A stretch of DNA of 64,000 bases from Blastobasis lacticolella (taxonomy: Eukaryota; Arthropoda; Insecta; Lepidoptera; Blastobasidae), in contig LR990051.1 in assembly GCA_905147135.1 (NCBI GenBank), positions 16,583,115 to 16,647,114 on the forward strand, in the 5' to 3' direction. This document shows positions 41,816 to 53,900 of this stretch, piece after piece; position 1 is the stretch's first letter, and the number at the start of each line of letters is the position of its first letter. The translations under genes were made by a program, and so were the position numbers. The notes beneath the pieces were generated by a model. That model was given only the letters and a program-made list of their open reading frames with translations. It was not told the DNA's origin and searched no databases.

Positions 41816-42249
41816 AAAAAGAAAATTTCGCCCATAAAACATGTACTAACTACAGACCAAAGCCAGGTGGTCCCCGATAGTGTCACAGGGCCGCATTAAT
41901 GAGTTATGGCCACGAGAATGCGGCCCGAAAGTAAAGTGGCCTCTTGATATATTGTTCACGGGTCAAAGGATAGGTTAGGCAAATGCTATAAATCCCGGAT
42001 ATTTTATTTTTGCCACAACATTTATCAGATATTCTTTTGATGATACGGCCCTGAAGTTTACTGGAACGTGTTTTTTGTAACGTTGTTTTCCCCAACTCAT
42101 GCTATGTTGCCGCTTTCGCGGAAAAGTGAGTCATTGGAAATGAAATGAAATAAAACATTCATCAAAATTGGATCTTCATTATCTACTTCATCGCCCTTTT
42201 TCTCGATGTTTTTCTTTTGGAAACAAAAGCTCTTTCCATAAAACTTTAA
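41816..42249. other. Intergenic stretch, nothing recognised
   Basis: No gene or recurring repeat family is seen. Confidence 0.35.
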
Positions 42250-42310
42250 TCATCATCTTCGCGTTAATGTACTGGTTGTGGTTTCGCGCACGAGGGCCCG
42301 GGGTCCATGA
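42250..42310 (-). repeat. SINE1 3' end fragment
   Basis: 'catcatcttcgcgttaatgt' and 'gcgcacgagggcccggggtc' are the reverse complement of the SINE1 3' end. Confidence 0.65.
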
Positions 42311-43679
42311 ATTTTAATAGTGGACTAATTATCTTTTCAATCCGATTTTATAAAAATACAGATCTAAAGTTAATCTTGACCGACTGTAGATAGAGTGCAC
42401 GCATAATAACTTTGCGCATAGTTGAAAATGGAACTAAATTTAATACTCAACCAACAAGAACAACAACATCAAGCAAAAACAATTAATTTTTGCGTAAACT
42501 ATAATAGATATAGTGGAAGAATAAGAAGAGAAGTAAGAACTAATTAACACGAATAATAGAGGCTGGTAACCCATTCGCAATTCTCCTGGTGTTCCGGGAG
42601 ACTATTTTCCATAAGGCTCACCCGACACACCATAAGGTGATTCGCTTGCTCGTTTGCTGCTGTCTAAGACCGATTCGTATGAAAAGTGATCTCTCAGATA
42701 CTAAAATGAAATTCGCCTGTTGAAAAGTGGTGAACGATACCTTTGGACTACCGACGCATCAATGCATATTGTAAAATGAAAACATTATAAAATTGACCTT
42801 TGGTGAATCAAATCAGATTATCGCCGCTTCTCTCCCTCTGGTTGGTACTTTACAAAGTCCAATTACATCGTGTGAAGACTACAAGAACAACAGCAAACGT
42901 GTAGTTCTATAACCGCTTACACAGCGAGCGAAAACTAGAGGCGAGTCGTCTAAACTCAGCAATACGGTAAGTGCATAGCATAAGCACCAGGGGGCTATTT
43001 CGAAATGATTCTAATAACAGTAACCGTCGACCAACGGGCTCGCATAAAAACAAACAACCACCTTGCGGTTCGCCGCATAATACTAAATCGCCTGCACAGA
43101 CTGAGTATGACCCTGTGCATACGACTGGTATACTGCGAATTTTCCTCATCTACCCTCAAGTGGGCAGCTACTCTATAGCAGTGGAAACAAAGCGGCAATA
43201 TATCGGCCGGCAATAATACTATAGGAGGGTCAGTGTTTTGAAAACTATTATTTCTCTAATGTGTATATCGAACTCTGTTTTCTACTGATAGTTGGATTCA
43301 GTTGTGGCTGATAGGTTTTCGGTGCGCGGGGATTATTACATACATTCATACATTTATGTAGCAGCCGGATGGTTAAATTAGCTGGTTAATTAAATGGCTA
43401 GCGGTTGAGGAGATCTACGGAGCTCCTAGCTGGGCCTCAAGTCCGCTAATTTACTAACGGCCCGTGTTGTATGTTTTCTGCTACAATTAAAATTTCCGTT
43501 GAGTAGTTATTGCGATTCCATTACAATTGACAGGTCTGTAGCCGCCTTGTATAATGATGTTTTATTTTCAATAATGCAGCTAGAATTTGATGTTTTCTCA
43601 CCCTGTGGCAACAGTGCAATGACGCAGGCAAAGAGTTTCTGTTGTAGAAAGTCATTGGCCTCGTCCGTTTCTTTCCTTT
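42311..43679. other. Intergenic stretch with a weak LINE-tail relic near 42.6 kb
   Basis: At about 42565-42665 'ggtaacccattcgcaattct' then 'ctggtgttccgggaga' and 'gattcgcttgctcgtttg' look like a highly diverged jockey-type tail. Open frames at 42907-43216 on both strands have no recognisable content. Confidence 0.35.
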
Positions 43680-43897
43680 CTTTTTTTATGTTACGCAGTG
43701 ATACACGAGCAGAAAACACATCTGATGGCCAGCGGCAAAAGTCGCCCATAACATCTACGATGTACAAATTAAAAATGCTGAACCGCAAGTGCGTTGTCGC
43801 TGTGAGGACTAATATGAAATGCATGGTGCCTATAATTGCGCTATGCTTCAAACCGGAACACAACAATGCAAGAATTGTTGCTTGGCGGCAGAAATAG
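43680..43897 (-). repeat. Retroposon family F copy 2, reversed
   Basis: 'gatacacgagcagaaaacac', 'gtcgcccataacatctacga', 'aatatgaaatgcatggtgcc' and 'tgcttcaaaccggaacacaa' match the reverse complement of 33300-33535. The open frames here on both strands are repeat sequence, not genes. Confidence 0.6.
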
Positions 43898-44084
43898 ATA
43901 AGACTCGTAGATAAGGACAATAGGTACTCGCCCAGGCTGACTCCTCAGGCTCGGGTTGGTTAAACTTTCAAGGTATTTTGTGAAATCTCGTTCCAACAAG
44001 AAAAATAATAAAATGTTTAGAGCAGTCGCTTTATAATACCTAACAATACAAAAAAAAAACATAAACTAAGCTTCCTAAGCTAAC

Positions 44085-45600
44085 TAAGCTTTGCTTTCCC
44101 CTTTCCAATCCGGGTTCCGAACTAGTCACAGTACTGTTACAGCGCTCCTAAAAGTTACTGACGATATTCGACTTGCAATGGAGGATAAGTCTCTTACCGT
44201 TTTGACATTACTGGATTTTAGCAGCGCTTTTAATTCCGTTGACTTTGATGTCCTTCTCGCTGTTCTTCGCTCCCTTAACGTCTCTCCTCCTGCAATAGAG
44301 TGGTTCGAGTCGTACCTCCGTGGACGTTCTCAGCGGATCCACCATGATGAGGTCTCTTCAGACTGGTGCGAGCTCGTCGGCGGGGTACCGCAGGGTGGTG
44401 TTCTCTCGCCACTCCTCTTCTTCATATTCATAAATACCGTCACTCCTGTCATCTCTTCAAATTTCCACCTGTATGCTGACGACCTACAGATTTACCGGCA
44501 TTTCAAAATCGCTGATGTTACAGATGTTTTCGCCCAAATCAATGCCGATCTTGAACGCATATCTGCCTAGGCTAAGGTCTTTGGGCTTCTAGTGAATCCC
44601 AAGAAATCTCAGGCTTTAGTGATAGGGAGCCCAAACATGTACAGACGACTTGGTTCTGATAATTATATCCCTCAGGTGATTTATGATGGGACGCCTATAC
44701 AGTGCAGTAAATTCGCTAAAAACCTTGGAGTGATTTTTGAATAGAATCTATCCTGGCTCCCTCACGTCAATGAGGTCAGCAAGAAGATAAATTTTTCGCA
44801 TCACTCGCTTAAACATCTCAAAAACTTTTTACCACTAAAAACCAAAATCACCCTTGTACAAACTCTCCTTCTTCCTATTCTTGACTACGCGGACTGTTGC
44901 TATCTGAATGCCACAGAAGAGCTTTTAAACAAACTGGAGCGTCTCCAAAATGTATGCATTAGGTTCATTTTCGGTTTACGCAAATATGACCACATCTCCT
45001 CTTTCCGAACACAGCTCAAATGGCTACCAATACGTTACCGCAGGAATGCTCATATCCTTTCAACCCTGCTTTAATATCCTGCACAATCCTTCTGCTCCTT
45101 CATATCTCCGTAACCTCTTTCACTTCTCCCGAGACCAAGACAAACCCTGTCGCTCTAATGTTAAATCGTTATTGGCCATCCCTATCCATCACTCCAATTT
45201 CTTTTCCTATTCCTTTACTGTTCATGCTGCGAGACTTTGGAACTCTCTTCCATATGAGGTGCGGGACAGCCCGTCACTACAGATTTTTAAAAAACGTGTC
45301 AAGGACCATTATCTATCTCTGTCTAGTTGTACATAGATATGTATGTATAGTATTGTATTATTATTATAAATTTATATTATATTTATTATATTTTATTTGA
45401 GAAGATAAGTATGTTTAAGTATTTTATGATGTATTCTATATCGCGCACGTCGATCTGCTTTACTTATCTCATCTCTCTTCTGTAGGCCTGCTGGAAGAAA
45501 TTTCTTTCAGAAATAAGTAGCGCCTGTTGTGTCGTCTATATGTATGATGTTTCTCTATGTATTTTATTGTGTGCAATAAAATGTTAAATAAATAAATTAA
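44085..45600 (+). pseudogene. CR1-like (jockey superfamily) LINE, 5'-truncated RT
   Basis: RT motifs are in order: LSPFQSGFRTSHSTVTALL, the catalytic block LTLLDFSSAFNSVDFDVLL, GGVPQGGVLSPLLFFIFIN, and LYADDLQIYRHF with YADD intact. The frame from 44091 has stop codons at 44568-44570 and 44742-44744. A single-base frameshift near 45070 moves the C-terminus to another frame, ending AARLWNSLPYEVRDSP and FKKRVKDHYLSL at about 45330. The 3' UTR includes 'gcctgctggaagaaatttct' and ends 'gtgcaataaaatgttaaata' with a TAAA-type tail. The endonuclease and the N-terminal half of the RT are missing. It looks like a fairly recent dead copy. Confidence 0.88.
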
Positions 45601-46324
45601 AATAAGCACAGCTGAAAACAAACCTAACTAAAACTAAATTATCTTGTAAGTAGGTACTTTAAGTCAAAAGCGGAACATCCTGAGGGCAAAATATCTGTAA
45701 ACAAACAAGCTTAATATTCATTACAATGTGGTTATGAATTAGCGAATAATTCAGTATCAATTTAATCGCCTCTGACGTATTGGAAGACTTTTTCTACCCA
45801 TTTCAAAATGTTTCTATCTTTGACATCCTTTATGTCTGGAATTAGATTTTCAGATAACTCATTTTGATGATATTGCGTACTCTTCCGGTACACATTGCTT
45901 TTAATCTGAGTGTCCACGTATTTTGGTTAATTTTACAACTTTCATTAAACGAATATAAGCTGTATATTAAAACGGTAAGGTCTCAATTACTTTGGCGCAA
46001 AATTACCTTTAAATCAGAATTTGGCACGATACAAAGTAACAACAAAGTTCAAAGCTTCAATGAGAGAAAATTCATTTTCACTTATTGACTGAGAGTCCGG
46101 AGCGTGTGATTTCTGAAACGACAGAAGGGTTCCGTAATACTTACCTATTGAAAAAACCGACAGTATGAGATAACCCTGTTATTTTTTCTAGTAAAAAGCC
46201 TTCTATTACAATTCTGTCCGTATCAAGCATACATGAAAAACGGAAAAGTTATCGGCGATTTCGGAATATCCATAGAAATCTGAAAATCAATAGGGCCTCT
46301 TGCTCACTGACTTATTCAACAGGT
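45601..46324. other. Intergenic stretch, nothing recognised
   Basis: A 74-codon open frame at 45864-46088 has no recognisable domain. 'agggttccgta' near 46130 is a word common in insect repeats, but no element can be bounded. Confidence 0.35.
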
Positions 46325-46405
46325 CAATTACCGTGGACCAACTGCCATCTGACCTTCGTGACACTGTTACAGGGGTATCTGACCAGATTGGATCATGGTT
46401 TCGAG
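46325..46405 (-). repeat. SINE1 internal fragment, reversed
   Basis: 'aactgccatctgaccttcgt' and 'tgaccagattggatcatggt' are the reverse complement of the SINE1 body. Confidence 0.65.
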
Positions 46406-46439
46406 GATCATAAGAGGCGTGTACCAGACGCGTGGGGTG

Positions 46440-46548
46440 TCAATATATTGTAATTTTTATTAATTGCTCTCTGGTTGACTGGTAGAAAAAGCTACATAGC
46501 TTTAAGTCAGCCATTGTACTGTAAGCATGAAGTTTTAAATAAATAAAT
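46440..46548 (+). mobile_element. CR1-like LINE 3' UTR with (TAAA)n tail
   Basis: 'ttaattgctctctggttgac', 'ggtagaaaaagctacatagc', 'tttaagtcagccattgtact' and 'aagttttaaataaataaa'. Very close to the tail at 5530-5640. Confidence 0.7.
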
Positions 46549-46694
46549 TTACAACTTTATATAGAGGGGAGGACAGTGTGCGGCGGAGCAGATCCGAGCC
46601 ATCGAGGTATAAAACACATGAACTCCATCAAAGTCTTTATTTGCCCTTGAATATATTGTAGACTAGAGATTTGGCCAGAAATGTTTACTGCTGG

Positions 46695-46826
46695 AATATG
46701 AATGAATGAATGAATGAATAACGCTTTATTGCACAATCAAAAGTATACAATGGGTAACTTAAATTAACAGCAGGAGAAGCAACAGGCGGCCTTATCGCTT
46801 AAAGCGATTTCTTCCAGGCAACCTTT
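46695..46826 (-). mobile_element. CR1-like LINE 3' tail, reversed
   Basis: 'gaatgaatgaatgaataacg' then 'ctttattgcacaatcaaaag' and 'ggcggccttatcgct' then 'gcgatttcttccaggcaacc' match the reverse of the 'ctggaagaaat...gcaataaa' 3' UTR seen at 45490-45580. Confidence 0.65.
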
Positions 46827-47166
46827 TTGGGTAGTTAACTGTTGACAGAAGTGCATGATAAGGAAATAGGCTGAGAGTAAGCCCGTTCAACAAAAAGACA
46901 TAGTGAATATGAATACTTTTCATTGCGGTATGGACTATTTCTAAATAATTGCCCTCAGAGTCCTTCATACGGTCCACTGCAGTACGAATTAACGGAAATG
47001 TCCGCATTTCGTATTTTTCGATCTCCATAGCCTTCGATAGTAGCCCTCGAGATGTCTGGTGGGCTTCACGATCCAAGTCTGTACTCGAGGAATACACACT
47101 AGAATTATCCAGAACATGAACACCAAAACTAAAGCTGTTGTCAAAACGTCGTAGGGTCATACCCAT
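46792..47166 (-). other. Unassigned 124-codon open frame ending in a LINE tail
   Basis: The last ten or so codons lie in the reversed LINE tail. Upstream the frame stays open for about 340 bp, with a soluble N-terminal part and a hydrophobic segment, YVFLLNGLTLSLFPYHALLS, near codons 90-109. It could be a relic exon of a membrane protein, conceivably a second odorant receptor because it lies just downstream of one on the same strand. No conserved motif proves that, and chance is also possible. Confidence 0.2.
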
Positions 47167-47924
47167 TGCTGCGCGATTACTTTAGGCGATTGGATATCTG
47201 TAGTATAAGTCACTCGTAAAAAATAATATTTCTAATCAGAATTTACATTCCTCATAAAAAGTGAATACTTAGTAGCTATACCTACATAAAAATCTATTTA
47301 AGTTCATATTACCATTTGTACACCTACGGAACCCTTTAAAGGAACGTGACTCACGCCTAGCAACGTTTATTTCATTTTGTAGCAGGTTCGAGAGTAGGTA
47401 TCATTTTCCCATCGCAGGTATTTTACTTTATTCGGGCTATTTTTAAATCTGAGATTTGATCTTGACCGTAGGCAGGAAAAAATATTAGATTTTAGTACCA
47501 TAATTTATTTTTGTTTAGATTACCTATAGATACATTTAGGAGTTCAGAATCATTTCTAGTGAGTGTTTGTGACTGTTCGGTTAACTTATCAAAATCTAAT
47601 TTGGTCTACTAATTCTTGTGGGGTGAATCGGCTGAAGACTAAGAAGTGCAGAAAAAAGAGTAGAGAAGTGGACTCTGGCAGAAGTCAGAATTGACCGCTC
47701 AAACGATGCTGGTGAACACTTTTGTTGTGATCCTAGTCTATTCCAATAGTAAAAAAGATAACTCTGAACAAGCTTGTTTGCCAACATAGTGAAAAAAAAA
47801 AAAGGAACTGAACAAGGTACATTGCGTGGCTTGTATATGTGCGTGGCGCCACGCTTTATACCTACGCACGCACACATTAAATCTAAAGACACTTTGACAT
47901 TGACCGAAGTTTGTGAAAAAATCA

Positions 47925-47978
47925 CTAATCTCTAACAGACTGCAGAATAGTAAATGTTTGATAGCTAGCTTTCAGTAC
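47925..47978 (-). CDS. Odorant receptor exon 5 (residues 376-392 and stop)
   Basis: Acceptor 'ttttatctttttcag', then GTACTGAAAGCTAGC. Encodes VLKASYQTFTILQSVRD and TAG (47927-47925). Lepidopteran ORs typically end in a short exon of this kind ('VLK.SY..F..L'). No AATAAA is obvious within the next 100 bp. Confidence 0.9.
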   Translation of the reverse strand, partial: VLKASYQTFTILQSVRD

Positions 47979-50900
47979 CTGAAAAAGATAAAATGAAAGT
48001 TATAAGCATAGGTGCATCTTCGAGGACAGTAGCCGTATCGCCGATCTCCGATAGTATGTCGCCATCTTGATTCAACTGAGTAGGGACCAATCGCAGCAAG
48101 CCAGAGTCAGAGTTGCCTTGTTGCGGTTGGTTTAAACTCATTTGGACCAAGATGGCGGCGTACTATCGGAAATATGCGGTACCACTCTAGAAGAAGCCTA
48201 ATGATACAAAATAGACCACTTGAGTCCATTGGTGGAAAAGGGACAACAAAAGTATTCAAGGATCCATCGGTGGATTCAAGAGGAGGGCGTCCACTGTGTA
48301 CAACGTGGGTACAGTTACCACATTATGGTCATCACGGCTACGGTTTGCTTGATAAAAGTGCTTTGATATTGAAGCGCTCCTCGGGCAACACCTCAGTGTC
48401 ACTCACAACTCAGTATGCCTAGCACAAGTTGCTCTCGCGCGCGATAAGCGAGAAAAAGCGCGTCATAGGTATTGCTATCTCTTTCAACTTAGTATTGAGA
48501 GAAAAAGACAAACGCTCTCTCGCGGCGCGAGCTTTGTCGCGGACACACTTGTGCTAGGGCCACTGGTCACAGAAAGTCAGCGCTGTGAGACGCCTCGCGG
48601 TTGTCATGATCTCAACCCTGTGTAATGGTGTCCTGTGGTAATTTTCAAACTTTTTCTTATTCTAATTTCATTCTCATTCTCATTGTCCTTCTTATTCTTA
48701 AACTAAGTGTCCCGTCAGATCGTCGCTGTAGATATTAGTTACACTATAGCTGCAGATAGATTCATCATCATCATCACAGCCCGTAACAGTCCACTGCAGG
48801 ACTTAGGGCCTCTCCCACGAAATAGGAGGTTATTGCCATAATCTCCACGCATGGCAGGCGGATTGGAGATAGCAGTGTTTAAATATAACAATGGAAAATG
48901 CTGCTGCCCATTTTCCAGACTACGGAGACTATTGATCTTTTGCCTCGAAAACATTAGTCGCCTCGTACGACACCCATGAGCGTAAGGGGTTGGTGCTATT
49001 CTACTCTGCCGGACACCACACGGCCAGATAGATTAGCTCAAAAGATTTATTTCCGCAGTGACATCCCCCCAAATTACAATAGTTCCAATCGGCTCCCGGG
49101 ACTATTCATTCAGTGTCAGGGCCCCAGCGAAAGACCTTGGTCAACCTCGCTTCCCAACGGTTTTAGAAGGCACAAGTATTAGAAGGCACAATCAACGAGT
49201 GGCGAGCTCGTTGCAGTGCTGAACTTCGATTAGTTTCAAAGGACGTAACGGTCACCCATCCAATCGGTATCGCAATCATGCTGCTGCTAGACCACCGGCC
49301 TTAGCCAAGAGGTTTCGTTAATCTACAATCGTTTGTGGTAGAAAAAATGTATGGGTATTTGACATAAGCTAACGTTATCTGACATAAGCTGTTTGTGGTT
49401 GAAATTCTTGGTGCAAAGACAATTCACGTACTTTCGGTGTACAAAGGAGGCGGATTGGCGGATGATCCAACACAATCAGAGTCATTTGATCTCAATTGGA
49501 GTCAATCATGTAGATGTTGGTAGAAATAGTCGACCTGTGAATTTTCTACCATACACGCATCACGCAAGCGGAGCTGTCAAAGATGGCTAGACAAGCAGTG
49601 CTGCGTTTTAAAACCGTTGTGAAAACGTAATAAATATGTTGAACAATAACTTTCCTACTAGGAAGGATACTTACTGCACTCATGGTGATCAAACACAATT
49701 CACTCTGGTTTGCAGTTTTGATGCCAAACTGTTTTTTCTTCATGTACGTTACTAGAATGCAGTAATTTTTTCTGTCTTTCAAATTTAAGCTGACCCAGTC
49801 AAATTGAAGCAGAGCTAGGTTAAAATTATTTGCCTGAAAATTCAGATTTGAAGGTATAGCATAAACTTAGTACACGGGAATTTATAGGCTACAGACCATG
49901 TCGAATTTCTTCGTAAGCGAGAGGTACCAGGTTCGAATTCTACTGGGGCCATGTACCAATGACTGTTTTCTAATTTATGTACATTAGTTGAATGCGAACC
50001 GATGCTTATACGGTGAGGGAAAACATCGTGATGAAACCTGCACATTCATGCAACTAAATGTGTAACTATGATCCAATCTGTAGCCGTATTCACAATGGCT
50101 CGGAAATCGGATTCGGATACGGAATCGACAAAGGGCCCCGCAAAAGTTCTTAGGAAAATGTGGTTTCAGTTAAATTTTATGAATTTTTCATATGTATAGA
50201 GAGTAGAGTTTCCGTGGAATCTATTTTGATCGATCAACAGCTTTTAAATCGATCGACACGGATTCACCGCTCACGAATTTCGTGTCGAATCGTTCGGAAA
50301 CGGTTTCGAATCATTGTGTATACGGCTACTGGTCAGGTCCCCCTAGTAGCAGGGTAAGATGGATAGAGGTAAGATGGCAGTCGCTCCACTGTAATTATTT
50401 GATTTGTCAAATCCTAGATCATGGTCAAAGCGGACTCCTAGTCCTCGTGTGCGAGAGCACAATCGGGACATTAACGACAAGATGATTTTTTTTTATTAAT
50501 TTAGAAAACAATTATTGTTAACACTTTTTTCGAGTAGTTTAAAAAGCAAGTTGACCATTAGTAGCAGCATTACCTTTGTTTTGATTTGTTCCCCGAAATA
50601 GTTGTATGCAAAGATTTCAGCAAACATTGGCAGGACGTGAGGTGCAAATCTCCAGTTGACTTCCTGAAAATGCAACCATTCCTGGGAAAATGTACTATAG
50701 GAACCTAGTACTATTTTAGTAGCATAGAAGAATATAACAATTTCTTCTACTAAGACATAAAGTATGTATATAAACTATTTATTCCATAATAATTAAATAC
50801 AGAAATGAGAAAAATGAGAAAAATGAAATTTTATAAAGCAAAGGCGGGCTTATCCCATTATGGGATCTTCCAGCCAACCCCAGACCCTTTGAAAGGAGAT

Positions 50901-53900
50901 CTAAAGAGCGGTAGAGGCAATACAGAGCACTTAAAGTTGTGGTGAGGCTGATTTTTATAGATTTTTATTAACATTTATTACACGTGAACGCCATGACACG
51001 ATAATTTTGCAAAACAATAACTTTTAAAAATATCGGTACATGAAACACTGAGGCATTCAGCGTAAGTGGATGCCACGTGGATGTGGTTGTGGCCGCTTGA
51101 CGCGAACCACAGCGCTGGTTTTCAGTGGGTCTAGTAATGTCTCACCGACACTGCACCGGCTGATACCATAAAATAATAAAATGTCGCAATACGTATTTAG
51201 AAATAAAATTTACAAAGTTTATATTTTGTGTAGTGTTGTGTTAGTTGTTGTATAGTTGTGAACCCCAAACAAAACCACGCGCTTCCGGCCACGACAAGCC
51301 AAAAGCATAAATGCATTACTGCCTTAAGAATCACATTTCTGTGCCGTTATTGGAAGGTTTTAGAGCATTCACGACATATATTTTATTAATTTAATAAAAA
51401 TACCCTGGGGTAGCCTCCTTTTTTAGCAAACTGATTTTGTCTAAGCTGCACCAACTAACTTGTATGTTAATGTAGCTGAAAAGTAAAATTTTCTTGAAGT
51501 GAACAATACAGTAGTTCTTGTACTGTACAAAATTTCGTATTTGGCCGGTTTTTTGCAAGAAGAAAGCGCCACCATTGGATTTCCAATCGATTGCCATCGT
51601 AAACTTTTCGGACTAGGTACTTGTACTAGGATAGACTGATAAACATTTTATTGCTCATAAAACACAACAATATCATAGCGATTATATGAGTAAAGGCGGC
51701 CTTATCGCTACAAGCAATCTCTTTTAGACAACCTTTACAGAATTTATGACTGGAAATTGATTAAGATTGATTTGCATTTTATAGGATAACGCTCGATTAT
51801 TTTAAATAATATGAGTTACTTAAACTGTATTGCAGATAATATACTCAGGGTACCGATTCTGGTGTGCAATGCAGTTGTTATTATGTTGCAATGTAACTGT
51901 TATGTTACTATAACTACGTCGAGGTATCGAGTCAGCCCCAAATAAATTGCAGTTAAATCATTGTTCGACCTTTGACACGTTTTCGTTGACAGAATTGAAG
52001 GCAGTTTGATAACTAAGAAAGATGCAACTTAGTAATTTATTTATTTATTGGAGTACCAACAGCCATATAAAACAATAATGCAACTAAAGTACCAGAAAAC
52101 TAATTGTGGAAAAGTTCGAACTCATAAAAGTTGCAACTCAACATCTGTCATTTCAATAACAATCACACGTTTGACATGCGATGCAATTGTAATGTTACTG
52201 CAACTGAGACGATTTCCGTACCAAAATCGAAGCCCAGTGGGCCTATAATGCCCTGCGAGTGCAATACAACAATGCTTTCAAGGCGTTGTTGAGTCTGCCG
52301 CGCTTTTGTAGTGCGTCGGGATATTCGCCGTGGCGCGTGCCAATGGTTTTGATGCCGTATGGCGTAAGGAAACTGCGTCACATGTTTTCTTTTTTGCGCC
52401 CAACGCATTTGTTATGAGCACTCTCCGAGCAACTCGGGAGGGAGGAGGTGAACCATAGAGTACCAGCCGTACCAGCAGAATCAGCGGACCGGCTGGTTAT
52501 GCACGACTCTACTGCTATAAAAGCGTAAGCGCATACGTGCTAATCTCCCCCTTGGGACTACCTGTAGCCGGAAAGGCTTTTTAGGTTTCATCGGATGCAA
52601 CACCCCATTGGTCACTTGTGTCACTTTTGAGCAGAATACGCAGTAGCGGTAATAGCATCCTAAAATGCATTGATGATAAGGTCGAGTGTCCTTAAAAGTG
52701 CAAACTGACGCAGCGTACCGAATCTTGTGTTAAAATAAAATACTAACATAACCTAGTAGATTAATACTAACAAAGATTGAACTATAAGTGGTCTTATTAT
52801 AAATAAATAAATTAAACATTTAAATTTGACGATTGATTACCTTACTCATCAGTAGCAGAATGATGCAAATACACATTGCAGCATTCAACAAAGGGACTAA
52901 AGCCAGCCACTTGTACATAGAATTGAGCATTCTAAGGTATCTGGAATAGCAATGATTAATTAGATTATTTAATCGAAAAGAGCATTGGAGGCCTGAAGGC
53001 TAGTGGGAGCGAATCGTAAGCAAGAGATATCGAGTTTGATCCACAGTACCAACTATTACCAATTACTTATTGTGACCTGACCAGCTCTCAAATAAAACAT
53101 CTAGCCTCTGTTTTTATGTTTGTGGTCCACCTATATGCTGGCCATTATAATATTTTTAGTAGGTAGATCCACTCGACCAAAAATACAGAGTTATAACTTT
53201 TTTATTTTTTGTTGGGGTTATACCTATATTTTTATTAAAGTTATACCTATAGTTACTCGTGATCCTTTGCCATAAACATTGAGTTTCTTTTAAAAGTTTT
53301 ACAAATTACTTAAGTTTTGTTGAAGGTTTTTACCAAAAAACTTCACTCGAAAGTGTTTTCACATCAGCCAAATCCAATTACGCTCCTATCTGTTTTCATT
53401 CGACTGAATTTTTATTTATCGGAAAAGAAACTTTTCGGACCAGAGCCAACGATTTGGTTGTAATATTTTGTCGGTAAAATGTTGAATTGAATTTTAATGT
53501 TTTCGATTAGACTTTGTATTCGAGTGAATTTTACTTGCATGCTAGGTATGATATTTACATGATAGATATAAATAAACAAATAAATTACATAATATTAATA
53601 CTAGTTAGGCGAAAAAATTTAAATTGTAAAAGAATATTTACAAATAAAGAACTGGCCGGATTGGTTTGCTGTATCGTGAGACTGATCCTTTAGTCAAGGT
53701 ATTAGCCAGCCTTTTGGTCGTGCAAAGCGTTAACCAGTCGTTAAAACCTGGTATTAAAACTGTCAACCAATGAATACGTACGTATATCCCGAGCATTTTT
53801 ACCGCACACAGGATTTTCAAATGATATGTCTACAGGTGCCCCAAGGGCCCGTACCGCCCTCCTCATCCTCAGATTGCAGGATACCGATCGCCGTTTTCCA

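Noticed and set aside
43499..43920. Opposing frames of 132 and 137 codons
   Set aside because: The larger part lies in family F repeat sequence shared with 33.3 kb; no domain in either frame.
49546..49674. Read-through extension of OR exon 4 to a later stop
   Set aside because: A strong donor (GTGCA|gtaagt) and a matching downstream exon 5 give a much better family-like C-terminus.
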